From assembly GCA_009823395.1 (NCBI GenBank), contig CM020508.1, forward strand, positions 2,299,015 through 2,363,014: DNA of 64,000 nucleotides. Direction: 5' to 3'. Under the pieces are notes generated by a model. It was given only the letters and a program-made list of their open reading frames with translations. It searched no databases and was not told the origin of the DNA. A program made the position numbers and the translations under genes. Position 1 is the first letter of the stretch. Every line of letters begins with the position of its first letter. Below, one piece after another: positions 35,010-46,720 of the stretch. The DNA is from Thamnaconus septentrionalis (taxonomy: Eukaryota > Chordata > Actinopteri > Tetraodontiformes > Monacanthidae).

Positions 35010-35065
35010 CATTCATTCATTCATCTTCTATACCCGCTTCTTCCTTTTCAGGGTCACGGGGATTA
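35010..35065 (-). mobile_element. Second L2-like tail, inverted relative to the first
   Basis: After a (TTCA)n run, the sequence cttctatacccgcttcttcc, then cagggtcacgggg, is the reverse-strand form of the same LINE tail (ccccgtgaccctg, then gcgggtatagaag). The two tails meet end to end across the ATTC repeat. Confidence 0.5.
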
Positions 35066-35964
35066 TTATCATAAGTATTTCAATTATTTCGTTAAATATT
35101 CTGCTAAAAACCACCTCAACTGCATTTTCAAACAACTGTCAGCATACACACACACACACAGGTCTGGAATTCAGCACCCCCCCCCCCTTTGTGATGTCAC
35201 AAAGAGCCGCTCCCCTGAAGGTGGGATGACAGATGGAGCACTGACTCGTCCTCCAGGTCGTGCAGTGTTTAGCCGGACATTTAGAGGCCGTTATCCCCCT
35301 TAAATCCAAGAGCATCTCGCCATCTGGGCGGGGGGGGGGTCTCGCCGCCGTTAACATTCCCCGTATATTTGCCGTCGCTCGCCTCCGATTGGACGGCCGG
35401 CTTTATGACCCCCCCCAATAAAAAAAAAAAGCTGATTTGTTGCTCTTGATGCGCTGGCGGCAGCAGCGGAGTCATCATTTCCAGCAGCCCCACCTCCCCC
35501 TCGCCCCCACCCCCCTTCCCCCAACCTGTGTCCACCCCCCAGCCCCTCCCCTCGCCCCCCCCCCATCCCCCCTCTAATCAAATGAAATTAGAGGAAGCGG
35601 CGGCGCTCCGCTTGACTTAATGCAGCATCTACTTCCACTTCAGGTTGATGCAGACATAAGTGTCCAATTACAGGTCACATGACCCGCCACCCCCCCCCCC
35701 GACCCCCTCAGCTCCTGATTAATTTCAGATTTACGCCGCCGTCAAAACTTTCGCCCTGCTCTAATTCCTCCCTCCGCCGCCGCTAGTTAGTTAGCCGCTA
35801 GCTGCTCAACTTTTTCTAATTAGACGGACGTGAACACAGGTGTGCATGTCATCAGCAGTGTATCCGTGTCATGGCGAGCGGCGGCGCCCTCCCCCTCCCC
35901 CCGGAGATCCACACCCGGGATGTTTGGATGGTTGGAGGGGGTGAGGGGGGGTCGGGGGGGTGAG

Positions 35965-36220
35965 GGGGGGAATTACAGCCTGCAAAAATATGCATTAGAT
36001 CATCCCAGTTGATCGGCCCCGCTGCTTTAATGCAGCCAAGGTTTCAATTAATTTGGTCATTTCGGGGAGGGGAGGGCCCGGGAGGCCGGGGAGGCCGGGG
36101 CGAGCTCGGCGGCGGCAAAACTTGGCACATTAGCGATATTTGACCCGGCGGGCCCGGAGCAAACCAAGCGAAGGTTGTTGAGACTCGTTTCATTTCAGCC
36201 TCATTTGACTGCAGAGGTGG
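35965..36220. other. Candidate conserved non-coding element
   Basis: Contains AAATATGCATTAGATCATC (POU-like), TTTCAATTAATTTGG and TTAGCGATATTTGACC in repeat-free sequence. Confidence 0.42.
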
Positions 36221-36907
36221 TGGGGGGGGGGCAGAAGGAAAAAAATAACTAAACACGAGTTCCTTTAAGAAAACTGGATAAAGACAGAAAAATCTATACA
36301 TTTTAAAAAAAAAAGAACTGATAAAAAAAAATACAGTTTTAGTTGTTGATTTCTGACTCTTATTACTTACTTATTACTTATTACTATTATTATTTCATAT
36401 TAGACTTAATATCATTATAATGTATGCATACATATATGTATACAGTATATATATATATATATATGATAATGCGTCCTCAGAGGGCGGGGCCTGTCACATC
36501 ACGGACGTCAGGGAAGAAGGAAGGACTTCCTGAGCAGCTTTTAGCGAGCCCCGCGTGACCTTTGACCTGTTGACGCTTGTTTTTTTTTCCCCCTTCTAAA
36601 GCCGAAGCAACAAGTGAGTTTGTTCGCTGCTAAAGTGTCTGTTTGCACAGCAGAGGCCCCCCTGGTGCACCCCCTACAACCCCACATGGGGCCTTTTGTC
36701 TGGTGGGGGTGAAGACCCCCCCCCCCTCCCCCTCCCCCCCGAGACTCAGCAGAGGTTAATGATCTCACAGCCGCTGCTAAAATAAATAAATCATTTCCAG
36801 GCGGCGGCGGCGGCGGCGCTGGGGATAAATCTACGCTCCAGCGGCGACTCGCTGCAGCGACGGCGCCACCACCAGTTGCTAATGACTGCCGCCGTTTTTT
36901 TTTCACG

Positions 36908-37068
36908 TGCGCGCGCGTGTGTGTGTGTGTGTGTGTGTGGTCCTTGATTGCCCGAGGGGATAGACTGTGACACAGATGAGTTCCTCGCCCTCATTCACTG
37001 CTTCACTCACTCTCTCTTTCACACACACACACACACGCACACACACACACGCGCACACACACGCACAG
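36908..37068 (+). repeat. (CG/TG)n tract and a later (CA)n tract
   Basis: GCGCGCGTGTGTGTG at 36,908-36,939 and an interrupted CA/CG run at 37,021-37,068; unique sequence lies between them. Confidence 0.85.
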
Positions 37069-37201
37069 TGTCAGAGGTGATTCTCATTCTCGCTGTGTTT
37101 TGTCAGGAGACGTTAGTCGGCTGTCAGCAGCAGCAGCGACACTGGTAGTGGCTGCCTTGTTTCACCTCAAATTAAGGTCTGTGTGTGTGTGTGTGCTGCT
37201 G

Positions 37202-37202
<1 letters not shown>

Positions 37203-37252
<50 letters not shown>

Positions 37253-37261
37253 CTCTCTCTC
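37203..37261 (+). repeat. (CA)n-(CT)n compound microsatellite
   Basis: About 23 CA units followed by a short CT run. Other CA/GT tracts lie close by at 36,908-36,939 and 37,021-37,068. Confidence 0.93.
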
Positions 37262-38094
37262 TGATCCCTGCATCCGCACGTGCATCATTTTCATTTTTTT
37301 TCTTCCCGTGTCAGCAGACGTAATAATCCCTTGCTGATGTTTTTTTTTCCCCCCTTGTCACCGACGACTCGGACGTGATTTGTTGCCGCGTTGCCATAGT
37401 TTCCCTCCGTCGGAGAAAGAAGTCGTTAAATGTCCTGCGTCGTTAAATTAAAACACGGCGTCGGAAAAAACAGGTGAGCGAAGGCGACGCGAAAGGGGAA
37501 TTCTGTTCTGCAGAACCAAGTGAAGGAGGGAGGTGGGAATTTATTGGAGCTGATATTTTAACTGACTTTGTAAAAAATAAAAAAAAAAAAATGGTTCTGA
37601 GTCTGCACTGGTTCTGAGCCTGCGCCATTGCTGCTGCTGTTCCGTGTGGCCGCTGAGCTTCACGTTTTATGGTTGAAGTTTATTTGGAGGGAAAAAACAA
37701 AAAAAAAAGGGATGAAGAAATGTTTCCACATATTGCTGTCGCTGGTTGTGACTGTAATTTATGTTTAAATACGTGACATGCACACTCTTTAATTCAGAGC
37801 AAAAAATATCTCAATCTGTATCTTATTAATCAATTACATGAAGTAAAACAAAAACAAAAAAAATATACAGACACATTTTATAGCTATAAGTAAGTACATT
37901 ACATTACACACACACACGCACACATGTATAAAGAAGAATAAGAGAAATGATGAAGGTTCAGTTGGTTTCTGCATTTGGTGCTGAACAAAAGCACAAAGAT
38001 GAAAGGCGAGTAGTGTGAGTTCAGAAAAGATAAAAAAAAAAAATAGAATAAATAACAAGAAAATAATTAAGACGTTTGCTGTAATTTGTAGGTT

Positions 38095-38425
38095 TGAGGC
38101 GATAAACGATGCTAATTTCACAGATCAGCGCAGGAGAAACCATTTAAAGTCCAGACAGGAAGTGCAGATGTTGTTCTTCAACAATCCACAACATGTTAAT
38201 CGCTGGCACCTCAATGAGCTTCGGCAAACTGGAGCTGTGCTTCACACTCCACCCTGATTGGCCGAGCCGGCCCGGGCCACTAATTACAGGCTCAGATTAG
38301 CGGTTAGCTGCTGAAGTGGTGTCGTCAATAGACAATCAATGAAGCCATTCAGTGCCAATTAGCAGGAAGTGGCGCGCCGACAAGTCGAGTGATTTCAGCT
38401 CATTAGATCAAACATCACGTGTCTG
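38095..38425. other. Candidate conserved non-coding element
   Basis: Contains CCACTAATTACAGG (about 38,278), a CCAATTAG near 38,355 and ACATGTTAATCGC. A CCTGATTGGC word provides a CCAAT box. Confidence 0.38.
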
Positions 38426-38454
38426 GAGTGGCGCCTGAGCCTTCAGGGCCACCG

Positions 38455-38492
38455 TAGCCGCCGCCGCCGCCGCCGCCGCCACCACCACCACC
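38455..38492 (+). repeat. (GCC)n-(ACC)n repeat
   Basis: A CCG run followed by CCA units. A further (TTG)n run lies at 38,537-38,560. Confidence 0.88.
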
Positions 38493-38796
38493 AGGGCCTT
38501 TGAGCATTTTATGACAGCTTTTATTAAACTGTGTTTTTTGTTGTTGTTGTTGTTGTTGTAAATGTAGGAATTCTGCAGCAGCTGCAGCTGAAGGTGAAGC
38601 AGCAGTCAAACGCCGCAGCAAATTACAGATCAAATCATAAATATATATCGACTGGGGGGGATGAAGAAGAAGAAGAAGAAAAAGAAGCAGACGGGCAGGA
38701 GACGCCACAACAAAGTCAATAAATAAAGTCATTACCAGAGCTTTAGAACAGAGGCAGCAGATCCCCCTTTTATCCTGTGACGGCGACAGAAAGGGA

Positions 38797-38838
38797 GAAG
38801 AAGAAGAAGGAGAAGGAGAAGAAGAAGAAGAAGAAGCA
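38797..38838 (+). repeat. (AAG)n microsatellite
   Basis: GAAGAA with GGA interruptions. Confidence 0.9.
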
Positions 38839-38924
38839 GGTGGAAAATGACAGAAAAAGGGAGAAGGTGGTGGGGGTGGGGGTGGGGGGGAGAGAAAGAA
38901 TTGCACAGAGGCTTTTCTTTTCTT

Positions 38925-39070
38925 TAAAATGCTGCATTAGGTCTTTTCCCGCAGTCAGTTTTCATAGTTCAAAGCTGGCAGTTCAATAAATAGCTGGAAC
39001 TGGCACATCTCTGTTCTTGCAAAAAGAAATCAATGTTAATCCTATTACCGGCAGTTATCACCTAGCCCAG
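38925..39070. other. Candidate conserved non-coding element
   Basis: Repeat-free sequence with CAATAAATAGCTGGAAC and TGTTAATCCTATTACCGG, between two purine-rich tracts. Confidence 0.45.
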
Positions 39071-40033
39071 AGACGGCGGCGAGTGAGGAGGGGAGAGAGG
39101 AGGGGAAAAAAAGAGAAAAGGAGAAGAGGAAGGAGAGGAAGAAGACGAGAGAGAGCGAGCGAGAGAAAAAAAAAAAACCCTGAGATGTCAAAGCCGGGGA
39201 AGGGGCGAGTGAGCAGAGAAAAGGGGGAGAGAGAGAGCGGCAGTCAGCCTTCATTCACTTTCAAACACAGTTTTGATAATTTACTTCTCTGGAGGAGGAG
39301 GAGGAGGAGGAGGAGGGGGGCGGCGGCTTCGGTTACTGTGGAATGTGTGTGTGTGTGTGCGTGAGGGGAGGTCGGAGGAGGGGGAGGGAGGTAGGGTGGG
39401 TGGGGGGTATTGGGGGGAGGGGGGGGGGGTCCAGAGCGACTGATGTATTGGCACATAATGCCGGGATCAGACCCTGCTGCTGTAAGCAAGATGTTTGAGG
39501 CACAAAAAAACATCGGCTCAAAAAAAAAAGAGAAGGGAAAAAAAAAAAAAAAGCGTAGCGTGCCTCAGCAGCCTCCGCCCCACTTCCTCTCTCCTCGCTC
39601 CCACTTCCTGTCCGTCCGGCCATGCCGTCTTGCCCTCGCCGCCGCGGAGCCGCTGCCGGAGAAACAAACAAACCAAAAAAAAAACGATTAAAAAATGACA
39701 AAAAAATGCCACGCAAGTGATGAAAACCGTCACCGTTCATTCCATCCGGCGTCTGATTCTGCTTCTTTCCAGTTGGAAATGTTGAATAAAATCTTGCGAT
39801 TTTTGGTGTAGACTCGGGGAAAGCTGTCCACATTCAGAGCAACGGAGAACAACCACAACTGAAACAATAAATACATTTGGTGATACATCATAAAAGCAAA
39901 AAAACAAAAATATTTGAATTACAGTTCGAAGCCTAGAGGGGTGATTATTATTTAATTATTTATGTTGGCTTGTGTGCAACATTTGAACCTGGAAATCAAG
40001 AAACTACATTTATACTAGACTAACTTAACAAGA

Positions 40034-40053
40034 TAATAATAATAATAATAATG

Positions 40054-40130
<77 letters not shown>
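40034..40130 (+). repeat. (AAT)n microsatellite, ~32 units
   Basis: Almost pure AAT with one GAT interruption; among the longest trinucleotide repeats in the window. Confidence 0.95.
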
Positions 40131-40258
40131 TGCCTTTCATGAGTAATTTGGGTGATCAAAACCTCCTCTCATAAATAATTGATTTAAATAAATGCAGTAA
40201 TAATATCAACAACAATCCCTGCAGCTTTAGTGCTAAATATGAGAAAATGATGAAAAGG

Positions 40259-40400
40259 TTAAAGGTCCGCTGTGTAAAGCACTCTCTAATGGTCAGAAAG
40301 TGCACTGCAAGAGCAATGGTTTTACTAATCCCTGGTTCTTGTTTTCGCATCTATAATCCAAACCAGAGTGAGCAGGTCCAGGCTTCAGCGCCCCCTGCAG
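40259..40400 (+). mobile_element. 5' end fragment of the TTAA MITE family
   Basis: The sequence begins TTAAAGGTCCGCTGTGTAAA, closely resembling the terminal sequence of the MITE at 9,197. No matching right end was found nearby, so this is a truncated or decayed copy; its inner boundary is uncertain. Confidence 0.5.
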
Positions 40401-40661
40401 GTGGACTGAAAGACTGTTTTTACTTTATCAACGTCATCATTTTTTTTTCAATATTTCTTGGCGAAATATTAAAAATTTCACATTGCCCAAGGAAGAAAAG
40501 GAGTCCTTTGAAAAAGCCAAAACGTGGTCAACAAGAGACGAAACGCTCTGATTGGTCCACGCTGATGAAAATCAACAGAGGTGTCCGGAGGTCGAAGCTG
40601 CTGGAGTCGCAGCGAGTGCAAATAGAAGTCGCGCAAAGCGACGACGACGACGGCAACATAA

Positions 40662-40702
40662 AACAACAACAACAACAACAACAGCAGCAGCAGCAGCAAC
40701 AC
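40662..40702 (+). repeat. (AAC)n-(AGC)n repeat
   Basis: CAA units followed by CAG units. They read as Gln in one frame, with no wider gene support. Confidence 0.92.
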
Positions 40703-40704
40703 AC

Positions 40705-40905
40705 AGCCATTAAAAATGGCATTTCTCCAGTGAACACAGCAAAACCCGAGATTAGGCCTAATCACTGTCACCAGGAAGCCGAATCACAGCCTCTCACTGG
40801 CGGATTAACTCCTCTGTTGTTGTTGTCCTCATTGTTATTGCCGAGAAATAATTACAGCACAATCTCATCAAAGCCAATTCAACTCTTGGCAGGACTCTCC
40901 CCCCG
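40705..40905. other. Candidate conserved non-coding element
   Basis: Contains GAGATTAGGCCTAATCAC (palindromic ATTAGGCCTAAT, about 40,752-40,763) and GAAATAATTACAGCAC. The palindrome fits a dimeric homeodomain site. Confidence 0.47.
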
Positions 40906-41329
40906 TTTTCTCTCCTTTTTTTTTCTTCCTTCTTCTTCTTCTCTTCCAGCGAAGAAAAACCTGAGTTTCTCCGGCATGAAAGTGAAGATTAGAAGCAGTT
41001 AAAGACTCTCAGCGAGCGCAAAGTGAGGGTGGGGGGGTGGGGGGGAAGGAGGAGTGAAGGAGGAGGGTCACTGCTTTTTTTTTTGTTCCGAACCACCAAG
41101 GCAAAAAAAAAGAAAAGAAAAAGAAATAAATAAATAAATATAAGAAATCAAGTCGCTAGCGTGCGTCTGGCTGGAGCGTTCACCTTGACTCGGCTGACTT
41201 TGGCGCCGATTCATTTCCCCGCCGCCGTCTCCGCCGCCGAGGCAGGTGACCCCCATCGGAGGCCCCTGCAGCCCCCCCTACTGTCCTACATCCTCATAAT
41301 AAATTAGATGTAGATGCAGAATAGGGGGA

Positions 41330-41400
41330 GGTGGGACATGTAAAATAGCGGTGACACGCTAAATAATGAGGTGGGAATATGGGGGATCTGGCCGGGGCCC
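41330..41400. other. Candidate conserved non-coding element, short
   Basis: CACGCTAAATAATGAGG in complex sequence; a related-looking block (GAATATGAAAATGGAATTAA) follows at 41,467-41,520 across a C/G-rich spacer. Confidence 0.3.
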
Positions 41401-42730
41401 CTCCCCCCCTCCTCCTCTTCCTCCTCTGAGGGTGGGGAGAAGGTGGGGGAGGGCGAGGGGGGGTCTGAATATGAAAATGGAATTAATGGACCCTCACCCA
41501 AAAGTGGATTACGCTGCACCCCCCTCCCCCCCAAACCCTGCCACGCCCCCCCCCCCACCTCCCTGTTTGCACAAAAAAAGAAGCAACTTTCATTCATCGT
41601 TGAAATTGGTGTTTTTTTTTTTGGAACGGCTCCCCCGGTGGAATTCCTGATGTATTGCGCTGTAACACCGCCGCTGCCATCCTGGAAAGCTGCTTGATGT
41701 CTGCTTTTATTTATTTATTTATTTATTTACATATTTTTTTGTCAGTGGCAGCAGGATGTAATCAGGTCACAATGAGCTGCTGGGCAGCAGGCGGCTGTGT
41801 GAGCCGTTAGCCGTCGCTGCCACCTTTTTTTTTTCATTATTATTTTTGTTATATATTTTTTATGGAATCGCGGTAAAACACCACCACTGTTTTATTGCCT
41901 TTTTGTCACAGCGGGTGGGGGGCAGATTTAGCGGCTTTCGCCGCGAAGCAACACGCTTGTAAAACCTGCTTCACGGCTTTTTTTTTTTTCTTTTTATGTT
42001 CGGGAAAGGGGGGTGGTGGTGGGGTGGAGGGGGCGCGGGGTGGATTAACGGGGGGGAGTGCGGCCACGCCCCCTTCGGGTGACGCACTGTTGGTTTTAAA
42101 AAAACAACAACAACACAAGGCCTGACTGATTGCCTGCTAGCTCGCTAGCTCGTTAGCATGCCAGGTTCCTGAAACCTGCAGAGAAGAATCTGCGGACGCT
42201 CTTTTTGTGATGAAAAACGACTTCATCCTCTCTGTTTTCACTCCCCCTACCTCCTCCACCACCACCCCCCACCGCCCCTCCTCCGTCTGGTCGCAGGCAC
42301 TCGCTGTTGTAACAGCAGATATGTTATATGTGAGCAAACGGCGGCTGGATTAGATTTTTAATGGCTCCAAGGACAGTTGTCTCGGGTCATAAAGAATAAA
42401 AACCCCACCGCAACAACAACAACACAACGCCGTGAAACAGAGTCGCAGCCAAACATTTTTTTTCTTCCCTTCTTCTTCTTCTGCCGCCCTGAAGAGCTGC
42501 GGAGACACAATAACGTGGCAACAGTAGTGACATCAGGCCGGATTTACAGCGAGCGGGCGGTGCAGATTGGATCGCTGACGACGACAAACACGAGAGCACT
42601 AAGGAACAAATAAATAAAACAGCCTTTTCCTCCCACTGTGCCAAGACGGAGCATCCAGCCGACTGACAACTTTGGTCACATGACGTGACGCTCAGACTTA
42701 CTTTTCTGCAGATTTTCGGGCCTTAAATTT

Positions 42731-42781
42731 AGTGTCTAAAATTTTTTAGTGTCTAAAATTTTTTAGTGTCTAAAATTTTTT
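42731..42781 (+). repeat. 17-bp tandem repeat, 3 perfect units
   Basis: AGTGTCTAAAATTTTTT is repeated three times without change at 42,731, 42,748 and 42,765. Perfect identity suggests recent expansion. Confidence 0.93.
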
Positions 42782-42814
42782 ATGATTTATGATTTTTATA
42801 TTGGTAAAAGCTTA

Positions 42815-42842
42815 ACATATATATATATATATATATATGATA

Positions 42843-42886
<44 letters not shown>
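42815..42886 (+). repeat. (TA)n tract, left of dispersed repeat copy 2
   Basis: Alternating TA with a small interruption at 42,839-42,850; self-complementary. Confidence 0.93.
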
Positions 42887-42889
<3 letters not shown>

Positions 42890-42909
42890 CATGTAATAAT
42901 AATAATAAT

Positions 42910-43087
42910 AAAACTTTATTTGTACAGCGCTAAATCACAACCAAAGGCGTCTCAAAGCGCTTTATACAATCAGAGAGAACCAACCGGGCCCCCGGAGCAA
43001 GCAAGATGCGACAGTGGCTGGGAAAAACTCCCCTGTGGGAAGAAACCTAGGGCAGAACCAGACTCCAGAGGGCCATCATCTGCCTAT
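42910..43087 (+). repeat. Dispersed fish repeat, copy 2 (longer)
   Basis: The segment has the order actttatttgtacagcgcta, aatcacaaccaaaggcgtct, caaagcgctttatacaatca, gcgacagtggctgggaaaaa, ctcccctgtgggaagaaacc, and cagaaccagactccagaggg. The ending (gaagaaacct...cagaaccagactc...ggccatc) is a recognisable fish interspersed-repeat phrase. (TA)n tracts flank both sides. Confidence 0.7.
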
Positions 43088-43090
43088 GAG

Positions 43091-43096
43091 TATATA

Positions 43097-43188
<92 letters not shown>
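43091..43188 (+). repeat. (TA)n tract, right of dispersed repeat copy 2
   Basis: Nearly 100 bp of alternating TA with a few C/G interruptions near its start. Confidence 0.93.
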
Positions 43189-43189
<1 letters not shown>

Positions 43190-43191
<2 letters not shown>

Positions 43192-43331
43192 CAATATCAA
43201 TAGACAAGGTCTTTATCCTAGCTTGCTTCCATCTTGCGCTGCCATTTTTTTTTTTAATAAGCCCTTCTGACAATGACCTAAAATGAAACATGCTGTCAGG
43301 CAGCTTCCAACTTTACACACTGGACCTTTAA
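43190..43331 (+). mobile_element. 3' end fragment of the TTAA MITE family
   Basis: The segment ends CTTTACACACTGGACCTTTAA (43,311-43,331), the reverse complement of this family's left end. The left half is missing and is replaced by the (TA)n tract ending at 43,188. It may have been truncated by repeat expansion or by insertion into a TA microsatellite. Confidence 0.5.
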
Positions 43332-44104
43332 GAAAATGTTTAGAAAGATTAAAATTCAATGACTAATAGATAGTTATGGTAAAAATGCTTTTCGGGGCCC
43401 CATGTAATGTTTCTCCTGCAATACCACGGAAGGCCACTGGGGAAACTTTGACATGCCGGCAGAGCAGCAACACAATATCCACAATTTCTTAATTCCTCTG
43501 TATTGTGGACGCTTGCTTATGTCTCTGTCCAGGCTGTAGCCCCACCCCCGCAAACCTGAGACTGCTGGGAAAAGGACCTGGCAACCTGAACTGATCTGAA
43601 CCAGTAGAACCGGCACAGGGCCCAGTCAGGCACTGCAAACTGGTTTACAGTCGGTCTGATCCGGTTTCAGGCCTCCGAACCTGCTCGTCCGTCTTAACCG
43701 AACTCGAACAGAAGACGTTTTCCCACCTAGCCTCCCAGCCAATCACCTGCCGGTAAAGAGCCAGCCTGCCCCTACTGTTCATAGAGATGATAGCGCCACC
43801 TCCTGGCTCGGAGTGCGTTTGACAGGCTTGCACATGTGGTTTAAATGTGGACGGGAGTCATTTCAATAAATACAAATGAGTGTTACAGGTGCGTACGCGT
43901 CTTAGATCACTTTTTCAAATGTCTTTGACAGAACTTCCTGTTTGCCGACCAGCTAGCGGTCTGAATTACAGCCTCTGATTGTCGGCCGACATTATGCACC
44001 CTGGTTGAAGCTAAATAACCCTGTGTGTGTGTGTGTGTGTGGGCATCATAAAGTGTACTCCCCCCTCCTCCCCTCGGCCCCACCCTCCCCCTACACATCC
44101 CCCT

Positions 44105-44350
44105 TCATAAACAACTCTGTCATTTTAAGTAAGTACGCGGCTGCTTACCAGGCACCTTTGGCTGCGTGAGCTGCACCTCATTTAGGAGCTTTTAAATCTC
44201 TCGCAAAGTTGTTGTTGTGCCAAATGCCCGCCGCTTGCAAATGTCTTTTTATTGAATGCTGACTCTGTGCTATTACAGGCCTGCAGATATGCCTGCTGTA
44301 ATATGTCCCCATAGCTTTATCTTGTAATAGTAAAGTGTATTAATTTTTTT
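44105..44350. other. Strong candidate conserved non-coding element
   Basis: About 245 bp free of repeats: ATTTTAAGTAAGTACG, CCAGGCACCTTTGGC (TCF/LEF-like CTTTG), TAAATCTCTCGCAAAG, CTGTAATATGTCCCC and CTTATCTTG-type words. No frame is open across it. Confidence 0.46.
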
Positions 44351-45780
44351 CTCCTGGACCGGTGCGCGTGCGCGTGTGTGTGTGTGTGTGTGTGTGTGTG
44401 AGGGCGTAGAATCGACTCTATTTGGGATTGAAGGCCCCCCCGCCAACTATAGCCCCCCCCCAGCTCCATGCTAAAGACGGAGCTAAAGAAACGCTTTCAG
44501 ACGGCAGATTTGTGAAGTAAGCCACAGCGTATTTCTTCTTTTTTTTTTTTCTCGATCGCAATCCATGGCGGGCGGAGGAGGGGGAGGCGGAGTGGGGGGG
44601 GGGGGATCCGGGTAATTAAAGGACGGTGCAGAAGTGGCATCCCTGGAAATGGGAAGTGAAAGTCCACTTTGACGGGGATTCACCTGCGCCCGAGTTGTTG
44701 CCGCACGCTAATTTTCACGGCACAAAGCTCCGTTTTTTTTCTCACCCCCTCCCTCCAACCTCCGACGGCCGGGTGGACGGAGAGCCGTTTGTGAGCCGTC
44801 ACATTACACCGCCGTGCGTAATTTGATTTTGCGCAGCTGGAATTTGTAACCCCCCCACCACCACCACCTCCGATTGGCTTATGGACAGATATTGTAAGCC
44901 CGTGAAAGTGTGTTTTGCAGAAATCTCTGTCAGCTCTGGTGACTTCATGCAAACTTTTCTTTCCGTCAGCAGCCTGCAAAGCGCGGGGAAAAAAAAAACA
45001 GAACGGCCGCACACAGGGGAGGTGAGGGGGGCCCCCGAGCCGGAGCTTTCTTCTCCTTTTGCCTCACGCTCACCACCTCTTGAAAAGAACACGTTTCCTT
45101 CGCTGAACTCCACTGAAAGGAGAGATTCCTCCTCCTCCTCCTGCTTCTATAGTCCAACATTATTTTCACAGTGATGGTTCCGATTGTTCCTGTCAGTGCT
45201 CATGCCAGACCAGGAGGGGGCGCTGTAACCACGACGGCCCTGCAATCGGACAAGCGGAAGGAGGGAACGTCTGAATGTCACACTGGAATATCAAAGAAAA
45301 AAAAAAAGAAGAAAACCTCACAGGGCCTCTTTGGCCAGGATGTGGTTGCTGCTACACAATAAAAGTGTAAAAGAAAAATGTTAAAAAATGTGTAAAAAAA
45401 AAAAAAAAAAAAAAATTGTATCTTGTTATCACGCAAACTATAAATGAAAAACACAAACCGTTCGCCCACCTAAAAAGAAAAAATCTGTCTGCAATAGAAA
45501 CTGAGATTTTTTTTGTTTTTGAAAGCACCCACGTGTGAGTCTCCTCCAACCTGTGAGAAGAATCAGTGCCCTTTGTGACATCACCGAGGTCACAGACTGC
45601 TAGTCGGATCAGTTTTATTTTTTGCTTTTTTTAGATCAAGCTGCCGGAACAACAACAACCTCTCTGAGTCTGGATAAATAAATTTGTTTCATCTATAAAA
45701 TTTTTTCCCCTTCAGGCGTTTTTTTTTTCTTTTTTCCCCTTTTTCTTCTTGTCACTGTCCTCTTAGCTGCACTGATAAAA

Positions 45781-45784
<4 letters not shown>

Positions 45785-45826
<42 letters not shown>
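45785..45826 (+). repeat. (CA)n microsatellite
   Basis: About 21 units. Confidence 0.94.
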
Positions 45827-45829
<3 letters not shown>

Positions 45830-46374
45830 CCCTGTACGGTGGCCGGCCAGCAGGTTCTTTTCTTCCTCCTCCTCCTCCAAGTTGCTCCGGCAGTGCTGCT
45901 CCTGATAATGTGCCACAACACATTGGGCTTTTCAGCAGCCTCCGCACGAGTGCTCCAGTCTCACACGGCACTTAAGTGTGATTAATAAGGTGCAGCCTCC
46001 TGTGTGTGTGTGTGTGTGTTGGTGTGTGTGTGCGGCAGCGATGGGGGAGTTGCTGTGGAGATAAACGGGGAAATGACCCAGCAGTCAGCAGCCGTCCTTC
46101 CTCCTTCCTCCTTCCTCCTCTCGCCCTCGGCCACCATGGCCAGAATTCTTCTTCTTCTTCTTCTTCCTCTTCTTTTCTTTTCTTTATATATCTATTTTTT
46201 TTTTTATATCAAGCCGAGGGCTCAGACCACCAGAGGCCCTTGTGAAGGAAGGAAATTACCGGCTGCAAACATTCAACAATGAGACGCCCCCCCCCCACCT
46301 CTTTCACCCTCCCCCCCTCCTCCCCATCCTCCCCTCTGACTCCCACTCTGCTGCCCCCCCGACCCCCCTCCCCC

Positions 46375-46585
46375 TATGTTTATCAGGTTTTTTGGGGGGC
46401 CACTGTATTTTGATGTCAATAAGCAATTTTTCTTGCCTGCTCTCCTGCCTGACCCCTTTAATCCATCAATATATTATTAGAGATAAAGTTTTGTGGACGC
46501 CTGCTGCAGTCACAAGATAAATGACATCTCTGAAGTCACGCATTAAAGACTAGATTAAGGCCTTGTGACTGTGTCTTCGCCGCTC
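46375..46585. other. Strong candidate conserved non-coding element
   Basis: Contains TGATGTCAATAAGC, TCAATATATTATTAGAG, ACAAGATAAATGAC and CGCATTAAAGACTAG, bounded by C-rich low-complexity sequence on the left. Confidence 0.46.
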
Positions 46586-46670
46586 ATCTGTGCGCTGCCG
46601 TCCAACCTATCACACTAAAGTGACAAGAAAGAAAAATAATGAACTGAGGCAGAAAAAGCAAAGAGATATT

Positions 46671-46674
<4 letters not shown>

Positions 46675-46716
<42 letters not shown>

Positions 46717-46720
46717 ACAC
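46675..46720 (+). repeat. (CA)n microsatellite
   Basis: About 22 units with one T interruption. Confidence 0.94.

Noticed and set aside
40247..41002. 251-codon plus-strand frame
   Set aside because: Spans a MITE fragment, an AAC/AGC repeat and a CNE candidate; a frame crossing three unrelated segments is accidental.
43014..43291. Frames rich in Tyr-Ile repeats near 42.8-43.3 kb
   Set aside because: Direct translation of (TA)n tracts.
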